Assembly (NCBI GenBank): GCA_947630935.1
Contig: CANRJL010000011.1
Location: forward strand, 1 to 14,755
Direction: 5' to 3'
From: an uncultured Bacilli bacterium
Lineage (GTDB): Bacteria; Bacillota_I; Bacilli_A; RF39; UBA660
DNA length: 14,755 nucleotides
Shown here: in pieces, positions 7,950 to 14,647 of the stretch
Position numbering within the stretch: the first letter of the stretch is position 1
Layout of the letters: each line of letters starts with the position of its first letter
Notes under the pieces: model-generated
What the model was told of the DNA's origin: nothing
What the model saw: only the letters and a program-made list of their open reading frames with translations
Database searches by the model: none
Made by a program: the position numbers and the translations under genes

Positions 7950-10376
7950 ATGAAAAAAGACGATTATGAAATACTTAATGATCCAGAGGCAGAAGATACT
8001 AAAGAAGTTATTAATTTAGAAGAGTTAAGTGATACAGATTATAATGAAGAAGATAATTCGGTTGTATCGCAGATGGATGCCAATATGCAAGAAGCTGATT
8101 TACAATTTCAAGAAGAAATTGAACAATTAGAAGTACCTGAAGATACGATTATATTAGAAGCTGAAAAGAAAAAAGAAAAAAAAGATAATATTTTTAAAAA
8201 AGCAATTAATAAATGGAAAGGCTTTTCAAAAAAGAAAAAGATAATAATTATTAGTATTGTTGTTTTAGTAATTGCTTTATTTGTTACTCTTTTGATTATT
8301 TTCTTACCTAAAAAGGTTGTGAAGGAAATTCCTGATGTTCCTCAAGTTATTTATCAAGAAGATAATTATCGTTATGAAAATGGAGTATTACACTTTTTAG
8401 ATGATGAAGAAGATATTGGAAGTTATGAATGTAATAATAAAGATGAAACAAAATGTTATGTTGCTTATTTAACTTTAGATGATGATTTTGATGAAGTTAA
8501 AAAAGTAACTGATGAAGATGAAGATATAGAAGTTCGGAGTAAAATTTATAATAGACGTTATGTCTTTGTTTTCGATAATAAAAATGAGACAGATGAATTA
8601 ATTCATTTATATGATATTACTAATCAAAAAGTTGTTGCTGATTATCTTTTAGTGAAAGCTTATGATTATCAAGAAGATTATGTAATTTTAAAAAATACTG
8701 ATAGTAAAGTTGGTTTAGTTAGTTTTGCAGATGAAATGGAAGAAGTTATTCCTTTTGAATATGATTCTTTAGGAATACTTAGTGATGATAAAGAATTAGA
8801 ACGAATGGTTGTTAAAAAAGATGGTAGTTATTATTTAATTAATAAAAATAATACTTTATTAACTAGTGCAATAATTGAACCAATAGTAGGAGCGAATAAA
8901 GAACATTTAAAAACTAAAAATGCCGCAAAGGAATATAAAGCTTATGATTATCATGGTAAAGAAATAGGTAGTGGTGATTATATTTATTTGTTAGATTCTT
9001 ATGTTGTTTTTGCTAGAGATATGCAATTATATGTAACAGATTATGAGAAACATCCAATGAATATTGATGGAATTGCTCTTAAAAATAAAAATTATAATGC
9101 TATTGCTTCTTATAAGAAAAATAAATTATATGAAACTAAAAAAGCTTTTGATGTTGAAGTGTTTGATAAAAATTTAGTGTTTAATATATATGGGAATAAT
9201 ACTGATGATGTTGAAACCCAAAGTATTAATTTATTAGAGGGCATTGTTTCAGCTAATTTATCTTCTATTAATTATTTTAATGGCAAATTGTATATTTATG
9301 AAGATGAAGCTAAAGAAAAGCTTTTAGGAAGTTATTCATGTAATAATAAAAATTCAATAAATGTCAATGATAAAACTTTAAATCAATGTACTTTAGCAGT
9401 TGAATCGTCATTTAATGAAACAACGGGAAATACAAAAGAAACTGATAAAAGTGCTTCTTTAGGAATTTTGCCTTTATTCTTTAATCGTTATTTATTTATT
9501 CGGGATGGAAATGAATCTATCGTTTTATATGATTTAAAAGAAAATGCAACTAAAGCTTGGTATACCAAAGTTGATGCGGGAGTTTATTCGAAAGCCGATA
9601 AATTAACAAAAGTAAATAATGGAGCATTTTATTATATAGCTATTTCCGAAAGAAGTGGCAACTATGGTTTAGCAAGAATAAGTGCCAATGCAGTAGAAGG
9701 CGAGCTAGAATTTGATAATAAGAGCATCAAACGATTAGGTGATTATTTTGTTTTAGAAAAAGATTCAGGATATTATTTAGCAGATGTTGGTGGTAAAATT
9801 TTAACAACGTCTAAAGAAGGTCCAATTGTTGATTATAATAAAAACCATTTGAAATATATTAAAGATAATCAATATTATATGGCTGGTTTTGCAAGTGATT
9901 CTGATAAAAATGGTTATATTTATATTGAATTATATGAAAATTATTATGGCGCGGTTTATCAAGAAGAAGGTAGTGACCAAAGAAAATTAAGAGTATATGC
10001 TTATGGGGAAGAAGAACCTATTTTAGATAATGTTGATTTATATTTAGATAATTATAATGGTGAGGGTACGAAGGCTTTTGAAATTACTTTTAATAATTCA
10101 GCCATGGTTGTTAAAATAGGTCAAAAAGATGGAAAAGTTAGTGAAAAAACTTATGATATGAAAAAATTAGAAATAGAATCTAAAAAATGTAAAATTATTG
10201 GCAATAACTACTACGGTGAAAATGGAACAAGTGTTACTGAACAAGAATATGAAAAACAATGTAACCCAAAATGTAGTAAAGAAGAAGACAAATACTATGA
10301 TGAAAATGGTCATGAAGTAGATGAAGAAACATTTAATAAAACTTGTCATGAGGATGAGGAAACTGCTATAGATTAA
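7950..10376 (+). CDS. Single-pass membrane protein with duplicated ectodomain, WG-like repeats and Cys-framed C-terminal repeats
   Basis: 808 aa from ATG 7950. SD AGGAG (7935-7939) is 10 nt away; the GTG at 7941 is only 1 nt from the SD and is rejected. Residues 1-70 are strongly acidic, 72-97 are Lys-rich, and 98-119 form one membrane helix (IIIISIVVLVIALFVTLLII). The rest should lie outside the cell. The ectodomain holds two related modules (about 143-365 and 444-670). Each has 'NG-x-L', then 'GSY-x-CNNK' with a second Cys (C161/C169; C464/C480), then 'YNRRYVFVFD' or 'FNRYLFIRDG', then 'GSYYL' or 'SGYYL' and 'EPIVGANKEHLK' or 'GPIVDYNKNHLK'. 'KVGLVSFADEMEEVIPFEYD' resembles a WG repeat. The C-terminus has two about 28-residue units (C747-C771, C775-C799) with YY-x-E-NG and V-x-E-x-x-Y/F. 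No enzymatic motif is visible. The role is unknown; a cell-surface or envelope function is inferred. Confidence 0.85.
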   Translation: MKKDDYEILNDPEAEDTKEVINLEELSDTDYNEEDNSVVSQMDANMQEADLQFQEEIEQLEVPEDTIILEAEKKKEKKDNIFKKAINKWKGFSKKKKIIIISIVVLVIALFVTLLIIFLPKKVVKEIPDVPQVIYQEDNYRYENGVLHFLDDEEDIGSYECNNKDETKCYVAYLTLDDDFDEVKKVTDEDEDIEVRSKIYNRRYVFVFDNKNETDELIHLYDITNQKVVADYLLVKAYDYQEDYVILKNTDSKVGLVSFADEMEEVIPFEYDSLGILSDDKELERMVVKKDGSYYLINKNNTLLTSAIIEPIVGANKEHLKTKNAAKEYKAYDYHGKEIGSGDYIYLLDSYVVFARDMQLYVTDYEKHPMNIDGIALKNKNYNAIASYKKNKLYETKKAFDVEVFDKNLVFNIYGNNTDDVETQSINLLEGIVSANLSSINYFNGKLYIYEDEAKEKLLGSYSCNNKNSINVNDKTLNQCTLAVESSFNETTGNTKETDKSASLGILPLFFNRYLFIRDGNESIVLYDLKENATKAWYTKVDAGVYSKADKLTKVNNGAFYYIAISERSGNYGLARISANAVEGELEFDNKSIKRLGDYFVLEKDSGYYLADVGGKILTTSKEGPIVDYNKNHLKYIKDNQYYMAGFASDSDKNGYIYIELYENYYGAVYQEEGSDQRKLRVYAYGEEEPILDNVDLYLDNYNGEGTKAFEITFNNSAMVVKIGQKDGKVSEKTYDMKKLEIESKKCKIIGNNYYGENGTSVTEQEYEKQCNPKCSKEEDKYYDENGHEVDEETFNKTCHEDEETAID

Positions 10377-10383
10377 TTTTTTC

Positions 10384-10412
10384 TTGAAAAAGATAATAAT
10401 TTTTAGTAAAAT
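10384..10412 (+). promoter_or_regulatory. Sigma-A promoter of the valS T-box leader
   Basis: -35 TTGAAA (10384-10389), 17-nt spacer, -10 TAAAAT (10407-10412). The transcript would begin near 10419, about 13 nt before the first base of T-box stem I. It starts 8 nt after the upstream stop codon. Confidence 0.8.
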
Positions 10413-10427
10413 TAGATTACAGGACTG

Positions 10428-10606
10428 GGAACTTGAGGAGTACAAATGAAACTTTTAGAGAGACTTTGTGGTTGGTGGAAACAAAGAAAGGGCAATTTGG
10501 AAGGTTGCAAGGGAGTTTATCGGAGAAATACTCCGTTATCAAAAATAAGTGAAATTAAGGATGGTACCGTCTGTAATTGACTCCTTTGGTATCATCTTTT
10601 TATTTT
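10428..10606 (+). promoter_or_regulatory. T-box riboswitch (tRNA-Val responsive, GUU specifier) controlling valS
   Basis: Stem I base CTTG (10432-10435) pairs with CAAG (10508-10511). The specifier loop has the loop-E pair AGTA (10439-10442) opposite GAA (10500-10502). The specifier is GTT (10504-10506, Val), followed by one purine, as in known T-boxes. Above it, CAAAT (10443-10447) pairs with ATTTG (10495-10499) and CTTT (10452-10455) with AAAG (10487-10490). The AGAGAG bulge (10457-10462) and the apical GGTTGGTGGAAA segment are present, closed by CTTTG/CAAAG (10464-10468/10482-10486). After a 9-nt linker comes stem III, CGGAG/CTCCG (10521-10535). The T-box sequence AGGATGGTACCGTC (10558-10571) carries TGGT (10562-10565) to pair with the ACCA end of uncharged tRNA. 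AATTA/TAATT (10553-10557/10574-10578) closes the antiterminator. Stem II and the IIA/B pseudoknot are absent. Uncharged tRNA-Val should allow read-through into valS. Confidence 0.95.
10560..10606 (+). terminator. T-box regulated terminator of valS leader
   Basis: GATGGTACC (10560-10568) pairs with GGTATCATC (10588-10596), 9 bp with one G-U pair, followed by TTTTTATTTT. Its left arm is the T-box sequence itself, so it is mutually exclusive with the antiterminator. This is the classic T-box switch. Confidence 0.93.
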
Positions 10607-10620
10607 GAGGAGGGATAATG

Positions 10621-13044
10621 ATGTTAGAAAAAAAATATAATGCACAAGAAAAAGAAAATAAGTGGTTAGAATATTGGAAAAAAAATAAAATATATGAATT
10701 TAAACCTGATGAAAGAAAAGTGTTTTCCATTGATACTCCACCACCAACAGTAAATGGCAAAATTCATATTGGACATATTTTTTCTTATTCTCAAACAGAA
10801 ATGGTTGCCCGTTATAAAAGATTAAGAGGATATAATATATTTTATCCATTTGGCTTTGATGATAATGGCTTACCAAGTGAAAGATTAGTTGAAAAAGAAC
10901 AAGGAAAAAAAGCTCATGAGATAGGGCGAGAAGAGTTTGCAAAATTATGTTATAAAACAACTGATAAATATGAAGAAGAATTTCAAACTCTATTTAGTAA
11001 ATTAGGAGTAAGTACTGATTGGAATATCCATTATAAAACTGTTAGTCCAGCAACGATTAAAATAAGTCAATTATCATTTTTAGATTTAGTTAGTAAAGGG
11101 CATTGTTATCATAAAGAAAGTCCAGCTTTATGGTGTAATGAATGTTTAACCTCTATTGCGCAAGCAGAACTAGAAACTAAGACAATCAAAACAACATTTA
11201 ATTATATTAATTTTAAAACTGTTGAAGATGGCGAAGAATTTACTATTGCAACTACTAGACCGGAATTACTTCCTGCTATAGTTTGCGTATTTGTGAATCC
11301 TGATGATGAAGTTCATAACCATTTAATTGGTAAGACGGCACATATTCCTGTGATTAATGAAGATGTTCCTATCATGGCTGATGAGAAAGTAGCTATTGAT
11401 AAAGGAACTGGCGTTGTTATGTGCTGTACTTTTGGAGACCAAACTGATATTGAATGGTGGAAAAAATATAATTTACCATTGAAGTATATTTTTACGAATG
11501 ATGGCCGAATTATTGATGAAGTTCCAACTTATGGGGGAATGAAAATTAAAGAAGCTCGCAAACAAATAATTGCCGATTTACAAAATGGGGGATATGTTGT
11601 CAAAATTGAAGAATTAGAACATGAAGTTCAAACCCATGAAAGATGTGGTAAAGAAGTAGAATATGCAGTTATGAAACAATGGTTTATCGATATTATTAAT
11701 CATAAAGCTGATTTCTTAAAAATTGGGAATGAAATTAAGTGGCATCCAGCACATATGCATGCAAGATATGATGAATGGGTAAATAATATTGCTTGGGATT
11801 GGTGTATATCAAGACAAAGATATTTTGGGGTGCCTTTTCCTGTTTGGTATTGTCAAAAATGTGGTGAACCAATTTTTGCTAAAAAAGAAGATTTACCTGT
11901 AAACCCATTGGTTGATAAACCTAGTATTCAACAATGTCCAAAATGTCAAGGCAAAGAATTTATACCTGAAAATGATATTATGGATACTTGGGCAACTTCT
12001 TCTGTGACTCCTTTAATTAATATGAGATATGGTGAAAAAGAAAACTACGAAAAAATCTTAAAACCAATGAGTATTAGAACAAATGCTTCCGATATAATAA
12101 GAACTTGGGATTTCTACACTATTGTCAAAAGTTTTTATCATTTTGGGCAAAGACCTTGGGATAACATAATGATTTCTGGCTTTGTTATGGCAAATAAGGG
12201 TGAGAAAATTAGCAAATCAAAAGGTAATAGTAATGCTGAGCCTATGCAATTGATAAACGAATATTCTGCTGATGTTATTAGATACTGGGCGGGTTCAGGA
12301 AGACTTGGAACAGATATTTCATTTAGTGAAGAAACGCTTTTAAGAGGGAAAAAATTAATAAATAAGATATGGAATGTATCTAAATTTATTGAAATGCATT
12401 TAGCTGATTATGAAGATAAAACTTTTAATGATTTTGAATATATCGATAAATGGATTTTAGGAACATTCCAAGAAATGGAAAAAGGCTTTATAAAATATTT
12501 GGATGAATTTGAAGTTGGTTTAGCATTAAATCATCTAGAAAAATTTTTTTGGAATTTTTGCGATAATTATATAGAAATAGTAAAACATAGATTATACAGA
12601 CCGGAAGAATTTGGCGAGATACCACGATATTCTGGCCAAAAAACCGTCTATACTATTCTTTATAAATTATTACAAGATTTTAGTATTTTCTTTCCATTTA
12701 TTACAGAAGAAATATATCAAGAATTGTATCATGATGAAAAATCAATTCATTTAACAGAAATAAAGCCTTTGAAATTAGATTTTGCTAAAGAAATAGAAAA
12801 TGGTAATGATATAATAGATATTATTAGTCAGGCTAGAGGCGAAAAGTCGAATAAAAATGTTTCATTAAAGACTTCAATTAAAAATTTAACTTTAAGTTTA
12901 AATAAAGAATTAAAAGAAGCAATAGAATTGGCTATAAAAGATTTTAAAGCGACATTGTTTATTGAAAACTTAAATATTAACGAAATTAATGATGGATATA
13001 CTATTGATAAAATAGAATTAAACTTAGATATTAAAGAAAAGTAG
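10621..13044 (+). CDS. valS: Valyl-tRNA synthetase, archaeal/Rickettsia type
   Basis: 807 aa. I chose the second of two adjacent ATGs (10618, 10621), 7 nt from SD AGGAGG (10608-10613). It is a class I synthetase that charges tRNA-Val in the cytosol: HIGH at 49-52 (PPPTVNGKIHIGH), KISKS at 529-533, and the CP1 editing domain with TTRP (211-214) and the GTGVVM strand (from 262). The region after HIGH reads 'FYPFGFDDNGLPSERLVEK', the form found in archaeal and Rickettsia ValRS. Ordinary bacterial enzymes have a 'G-x-DHAGIATQ' motif there. Two CxxC knuckles (C411/C414 and C439/C442) suggest a zinc site. The C-terminal coiled coil of typical bacterial ValRS is missing, which fits the shorter length. 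Control is by the T-box just upstream. The valine identity is supported independently by the GUU specifier. Confidence 0.96.
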   Translation: MLEKKYNAQEKENKWLEYWKKNKIYEFKPDERKVFSIDTPPPTVNGKIHIGHIFSYSQTEMVARYKRLRGYNIFYPFGFDDNGLPSERLVEKEQGKKAHEIGREEFAKLCYKTTDKYEEEFQTLFSKLGVSTDWNIHYKTVSPATIKISQLSFLDLVSKGHCYHKESPALWCNECLTSIAQAELETKTIKTTFNYINFKTVEDGEEFTIATTRPELLPAIVCVFVNPDDEVHNHLIGKTAHIPVINEDVPIMADEKVAIDKGTGVVMCCTFGDQTDIEWWKKYNLPLKYIFTNDGRIIDEVPTYGGMKIKEARKQIIADLQNGGYVVKIEELEHEVQTHERCGKEVEYAVMKQWFIDIINHKADFLKIGNEIKWHPAHMHARYDEWVNNIAWDWCISRQRYFGVPFPVWYCQKCGEPIFAKKEDLPVNPLVDKPSIQQCPKCQGKEFIPENDIMDTWATSSVTPLINMRYGEKENYEKILKPMSIRTNASDIIRTWDFYTIVKSFYHFGQRPWDNIMISGFVMANKGEKISKSKGNSNAEPMQLINEYSADVIRYWAGSGRLGTDISFSEETLLRGKKLINKIWNVSKFIEMHLADYEDKTFNDFEYIDKWILGTFQEMEKGFIKYLDEFEVGLALNHLEKFFWNFCDNYIEIVKHRLYRPEEFGEIPRYSGQKTVYTILYKLLQDFSIFFPFITEEIYQELYHDEKSIHLTEIKPLKLDFAKEIENGNDIIDIISQARGEKSNKNVSLKTSIKNLTLSLNKELKEAIELAIKDFKATLFIENLNINEINDGYTIDKIELNLDIKEK

Positions 13045-13060
13045 AATGATATATTATTTT

Positions 13061-13107
13061 AAAAAAGACTGTTAAGAAATAAAAAATTTTTCTTAATAGT
13101 TTTTTTA
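13061..13107 (+). terminator. Intrinsic terminator after valS
   Basis: ACTGTTAAGAAA (13068-13079) pairs with TTTCTTAATAGT (13089-13100), 12 bp with one G-U. It is flanked by an A-run (13061-13066) and a T-run (13101-13106), so the stem can extend and may work in both directions. It lies 17 nt after the valS stop. Confidence 0.9.
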
Positions 13108-13386
13108 TTAATACAATTTTTATTCTTTTTCAGCTAAAGTTTTCAATAATTTTATAGATTTATTTAAATAAATTGTTTATCGCCTTAAAGCAAAAGCTAA
13201 AACAATTTCAGTAAAAAAAATTAATTATGTAATATAAAGTCCATTTTAAAATAACCATAAAAATAAACTAGTTATCATTTAATTATTGTTTATAAAAAAT
13301 TTAAGAAATGCAATATTTTTTAAAAATAGAAAAGCTTTTGGATAATAAAAGAAGATTGAGATTAATTAGAAAAAATTAGCAATCGC
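13108..13386. other. AT-rich intergenic stretch without a confident gene
   Basis: No reading frame with a plausible start and SD is present on either strand. The only coding-like trace is on the minus strand at 13120-13212 (19 codons ending in TAA, the same frame continuing upstream past one in-frame stop). No tRNA-like or repeat structure stands out. Confidence 0.5.
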
Positions 13387-13415
13387 TTGACATAAGTGCT
13401 AAAATGTGCTATAAT
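13387..13415 (+). promoter_or_regulatory. Full-consensus promoter P1 of the 139-aa gene
   Basis: TTGACA (13387-13392), 17-nt spacer, TATAAT (13410-13415), with TG at 13407-13408 (extended -10). Every hexamer base is consensus. The transcript would start near 13422, leaving an about 92-nt leader that contains the second promoter. Confidence 0.88.
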
Positions 13416-13451
13416 TTTACTTGTAAATAGAAGGATACCTATAAAAAAGTA

Positions 13452-13481
13452 TTGACTTTTAGGATAATTAAATGGTATAAT
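13452..13481 (+). promoter_or_regulatory. Second tandem promoter P2 of the 139-aa gene
   Basis: TTGACT (13452-13457), 18-nt spacer, TATAAT (13476-13481), with TG at 13473-13474 giving an extended -10. The start would be near 13488, about 26 nt before the ATG. AAGG-ATACC (13431-13439) can pair with GGTAT (13474-13478) plus CCTT (13483-13486), so the P1 transcript could fold over the P2 -10 region. Confidence 0.8.
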
Positions 13482-13513
13482 TCCTTTTACACAGGGTTTA
13501 GGGGGTATTTTAA

Positions 13514-13933
13514 ATGAAAAATTATTTATTAGACTATGTGAATGAAAATGAATATCGGAAATTAGAAAGAGCTTTAAAAAAGTATAATATGTTAGCTTTT
13601 AAAAAATTGAATTTTGAATATTATCCATCTTTACGTAATGGTAAATTTTTAGGAGTATTAAAAAGTCAAAATAAAAAGGCAAACACTAAAACTTATGAAT
13701 TAGAGTTGCCTTCTGATCCAATGTTTGCTCAAGTGCATGGTAAAGTTAGACTTATATATACAGTATATAAAAATGAAGAAACTGTGATGCTAAATGAAAT
13801 TTTACCAAAAGAAATTTTATTAGAAGGTCATAAATCTGAATTAAAAACTTATAAAGGTATAATGATTAGTAAATCAAATGCTTCAAAAGATATATTTAAA
13901 ATTGATTTATTAAATATGTTACAAGATAAATAG
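13514..13933 (+). CDS. Unknown 139-aa cytosolic protein
   Basis: SD AGGGGG (13500-13505) is 8 nt from the ATG. I do not recognise a family. The protein is soluble in appearance: a Lys/Tyr-rich helical N-terminus (residues 1-30), then a strand-rich middle ('YELELPSDPMFAQVHGKVRLIYTVY', about 73-97, given here only as a landmark for its beta character) and a charged helical end. There is no signal peptide, membrane helix or Cys/His cluster. Two strong tandem promoters drive it and a perfect hairpin terminator overlaps its last codons. It is therefore an independent and probably abundantly transcribed gene. Function cannot be inferred from neighbours. Confidence 0.75.
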   Translation: MKNYLLDYVNENEYRKLERALKKYNMLAFKKLNFEYYPSLRNGKFLGVLKSQNKKANTKTYELELPSDPMFAQVHGKVRLIYTVYKNEETVMLNEILPKEILLEGHKSELKTYKGIMISKSNASKDIFKIDLLNMLQDK

Positions 13934-13950
13934 TTATCTTGTATTTTTTT
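13921..13950 (+). terminator. Intrinsic terminator overlapping the 139-aa gene's stop
   Basis: ACAAGATAA (13921-13929) and TTATCTTGT (13934-13942) form a perfect 9-bp stem. The 4-nt loop contains the TAG stop, and seven T's follow at 13944-13950. The left arm encodes the final residues LQDK. Confidence 0.9.
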
Positions 13951-13968
13951 ATTTAATAAGCATAAAAT
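13939..13968 (+). promoter_or_regulatory. Possible promoter of the small membrane protein gene
   Basis: TTGTAT (13939-13944), 18-nt spacer, TAAAAT (13963-13968). The -35 lies inside the preceding terminator. The start would be near 13975, leaving almost no leader before ATG 13978. The match is moderate. Confidence 0.35.
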
Positions 13969-13977
13969 GAAAGTGAA

Positions 13978-14352
13978 ATGGATGAAATTAAAGAACAGTT
14001 GCAAGAATTACAAATAGAAGATTATATTTGGATAATTTTCATTTTTGTTTCTATTGTTGCAATTGTTTCTGATAAATTTGAAAAAAAATGGCTATTAACA
14101 AAAAATAAGAATGATTATAAAACATTTAAAACCATTAATATTACTTTATTAATTATTTCTTTTTTAGTTTATCTTTATTTTACTTTATTAAGTTATAAGA
14201 AATATAAAAATAATATACAACATAAGAGTATTAAAGAATTGTTTTTTAGCGAAATAAATTTATTTTCGGCTTCTTTATTTTTAATAGGTGGTTTGATAAA
14301 TATTTTTAGTGAAGTAAATAGCAACACAGGTGATGAAGATATTTTTTTATAA
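13978..14352 (+). CDS. Small three-TM membrane protein, unknown function
   Basis: 124 aa. Hydrophobic segments at about 16-31 (YIWIIFIFVSIVAIV), 52-71 and 94-111 predict three membrane helices. The N-terminus is short and charged (MDEIKEQLQELQIEDY) and the C-terminal tail is acidic (NTGDEDIFL). Lys-rich loops between helices 1 and 2 and after helix 2 suggest which loops are cytosolic. Only a poor SD (AAAGTGA, 13970-13976) precedes the ATG, only 1 nt away, so translation may be inefficient or nearly leaderless. It resembles small uncharacterised membrane proteins I associate with gut Bacilli, but I cannot name a family. The upstream terminator separates it from the 139-aa gene. Confidence 0.7.
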   Translation: MDEIKEQLQELQIEDYIWIIFIFVSIVAIVSDKFEKKWLLTKNKNDYKTFKTINITLLIISFLVYLYFTLLSYKKYKNNIQHKSIKELFFSEINLFSASLFLIGGLINIFSEVNSNTGDEDIFL

Positions 14353-14390
14353 AAAATAATTTTAAAATAAATTATCAAAATATTATAACC

Positions 14391-14430
14391 AAAAGGGCTG
14401 TAATGAAATTACCTCATTTCATTACAGCCC
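14391..14430 (-). terminator. Strong 15-bp hairpin terminator, minus strand
   Basis: 14395-14409 and 14416-14430 are perfect inverse copies (GGGCTGTAATGAAAT and its complement) around a 6-nt loop. Read on the minus strand, the stem is followed by TTTTGGTT (the complement of 14394 and below). On the plus strand no T-run follows. It therefore serves the minus-strand genes to the right. Confidence 0.8.
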
Positions 14431-14440
14431 CTAAACAATA

Positions 14441-14503
14441 TTAATTGGGTAGGCATTCAACTTTCAAAAACTGATGAATTTTTTCTTCTAAGGTTTTTAT
14501 CAT
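14441..14503 (-). CDS. Possible 20-aa micro-protein gene
   Basis: ATG (complement of 14501-14503) opens 20 codons, MIKTLEEKIHQFLKVECLPN, ending in TAA. A strong SD GGAAGGAG (complement of 14515-14522) lies 11 nt before the ATG, slightly far. A promoter-like -10 TATAAT lies upstream and a 15-bp hairpin terminator ends just 10 nt beyond the stop. The peptide is amphipathic rather than hydrophobic, with one Cys, so it does not look like a classical type I toxin. The same frame is open further upstream to 14626, but no SD precedes that start. It may be a true small gene, or a small RNA with a chance frame. Confidence 0.35.
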   Translation of the reverse strand: MIKTLEEKIHQFLKVECLPN

Positions 14504-14542
14504 TAAAAAAACAGCTCCTTCCAAGTTAAAGAATATATTTTT

Positions 14543-14571
14543 ATTATACATTCTTTTTCTAACTTTTCGAA
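14543..14571 (-). promoter_or_regulatory. Minus-strand promoter for the micro-gene transcript
   Basis: -10 TATAAT (complement of 14543-14548), 17-nt spacer, weak -35 TTCGAA (14566-14571). Together with the terminator at 14391-14430 it would define a transcript of about 145 nt. Confidence 0.45.
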
Positions 14572-14647
14572 GCCATTTCACATCAATCTGGTGCGAGTGT
14601 CGTAGATATTTACAACTTTCACACATAACGATTTGATGTATAGAATA

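Noticed and set aside
10167..10445. Minus-strand 92-codon frame over the end of the membrane protein gene
   Set aside because: Phe/Ile-rich shadow of the acidic, Lys/Asn-rich plus-strand gene, without SD or promoter.
10539..10960. Two minus-strand frames over the T-box and the start of valS
   Set aside because: They are antisense to a well-supported riboswitch and synthetase, and have no SD.
14193..14378. Minus-strand 61-codon frame opposite the three-TM protein gene
   Set aside because: Hydrophobic only because it mirrors AT-rich membrane-protein codons; the plus frame has a clear TM layout and charged ends.
14504..14626. Longer version of the minus-strand micro-gene starting at 14626
   Set aside because: No SD before that ATG, and a -10 promoter element lies inside the frame; the ATG at 14503 has a strong SD. 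Not fully excluded.
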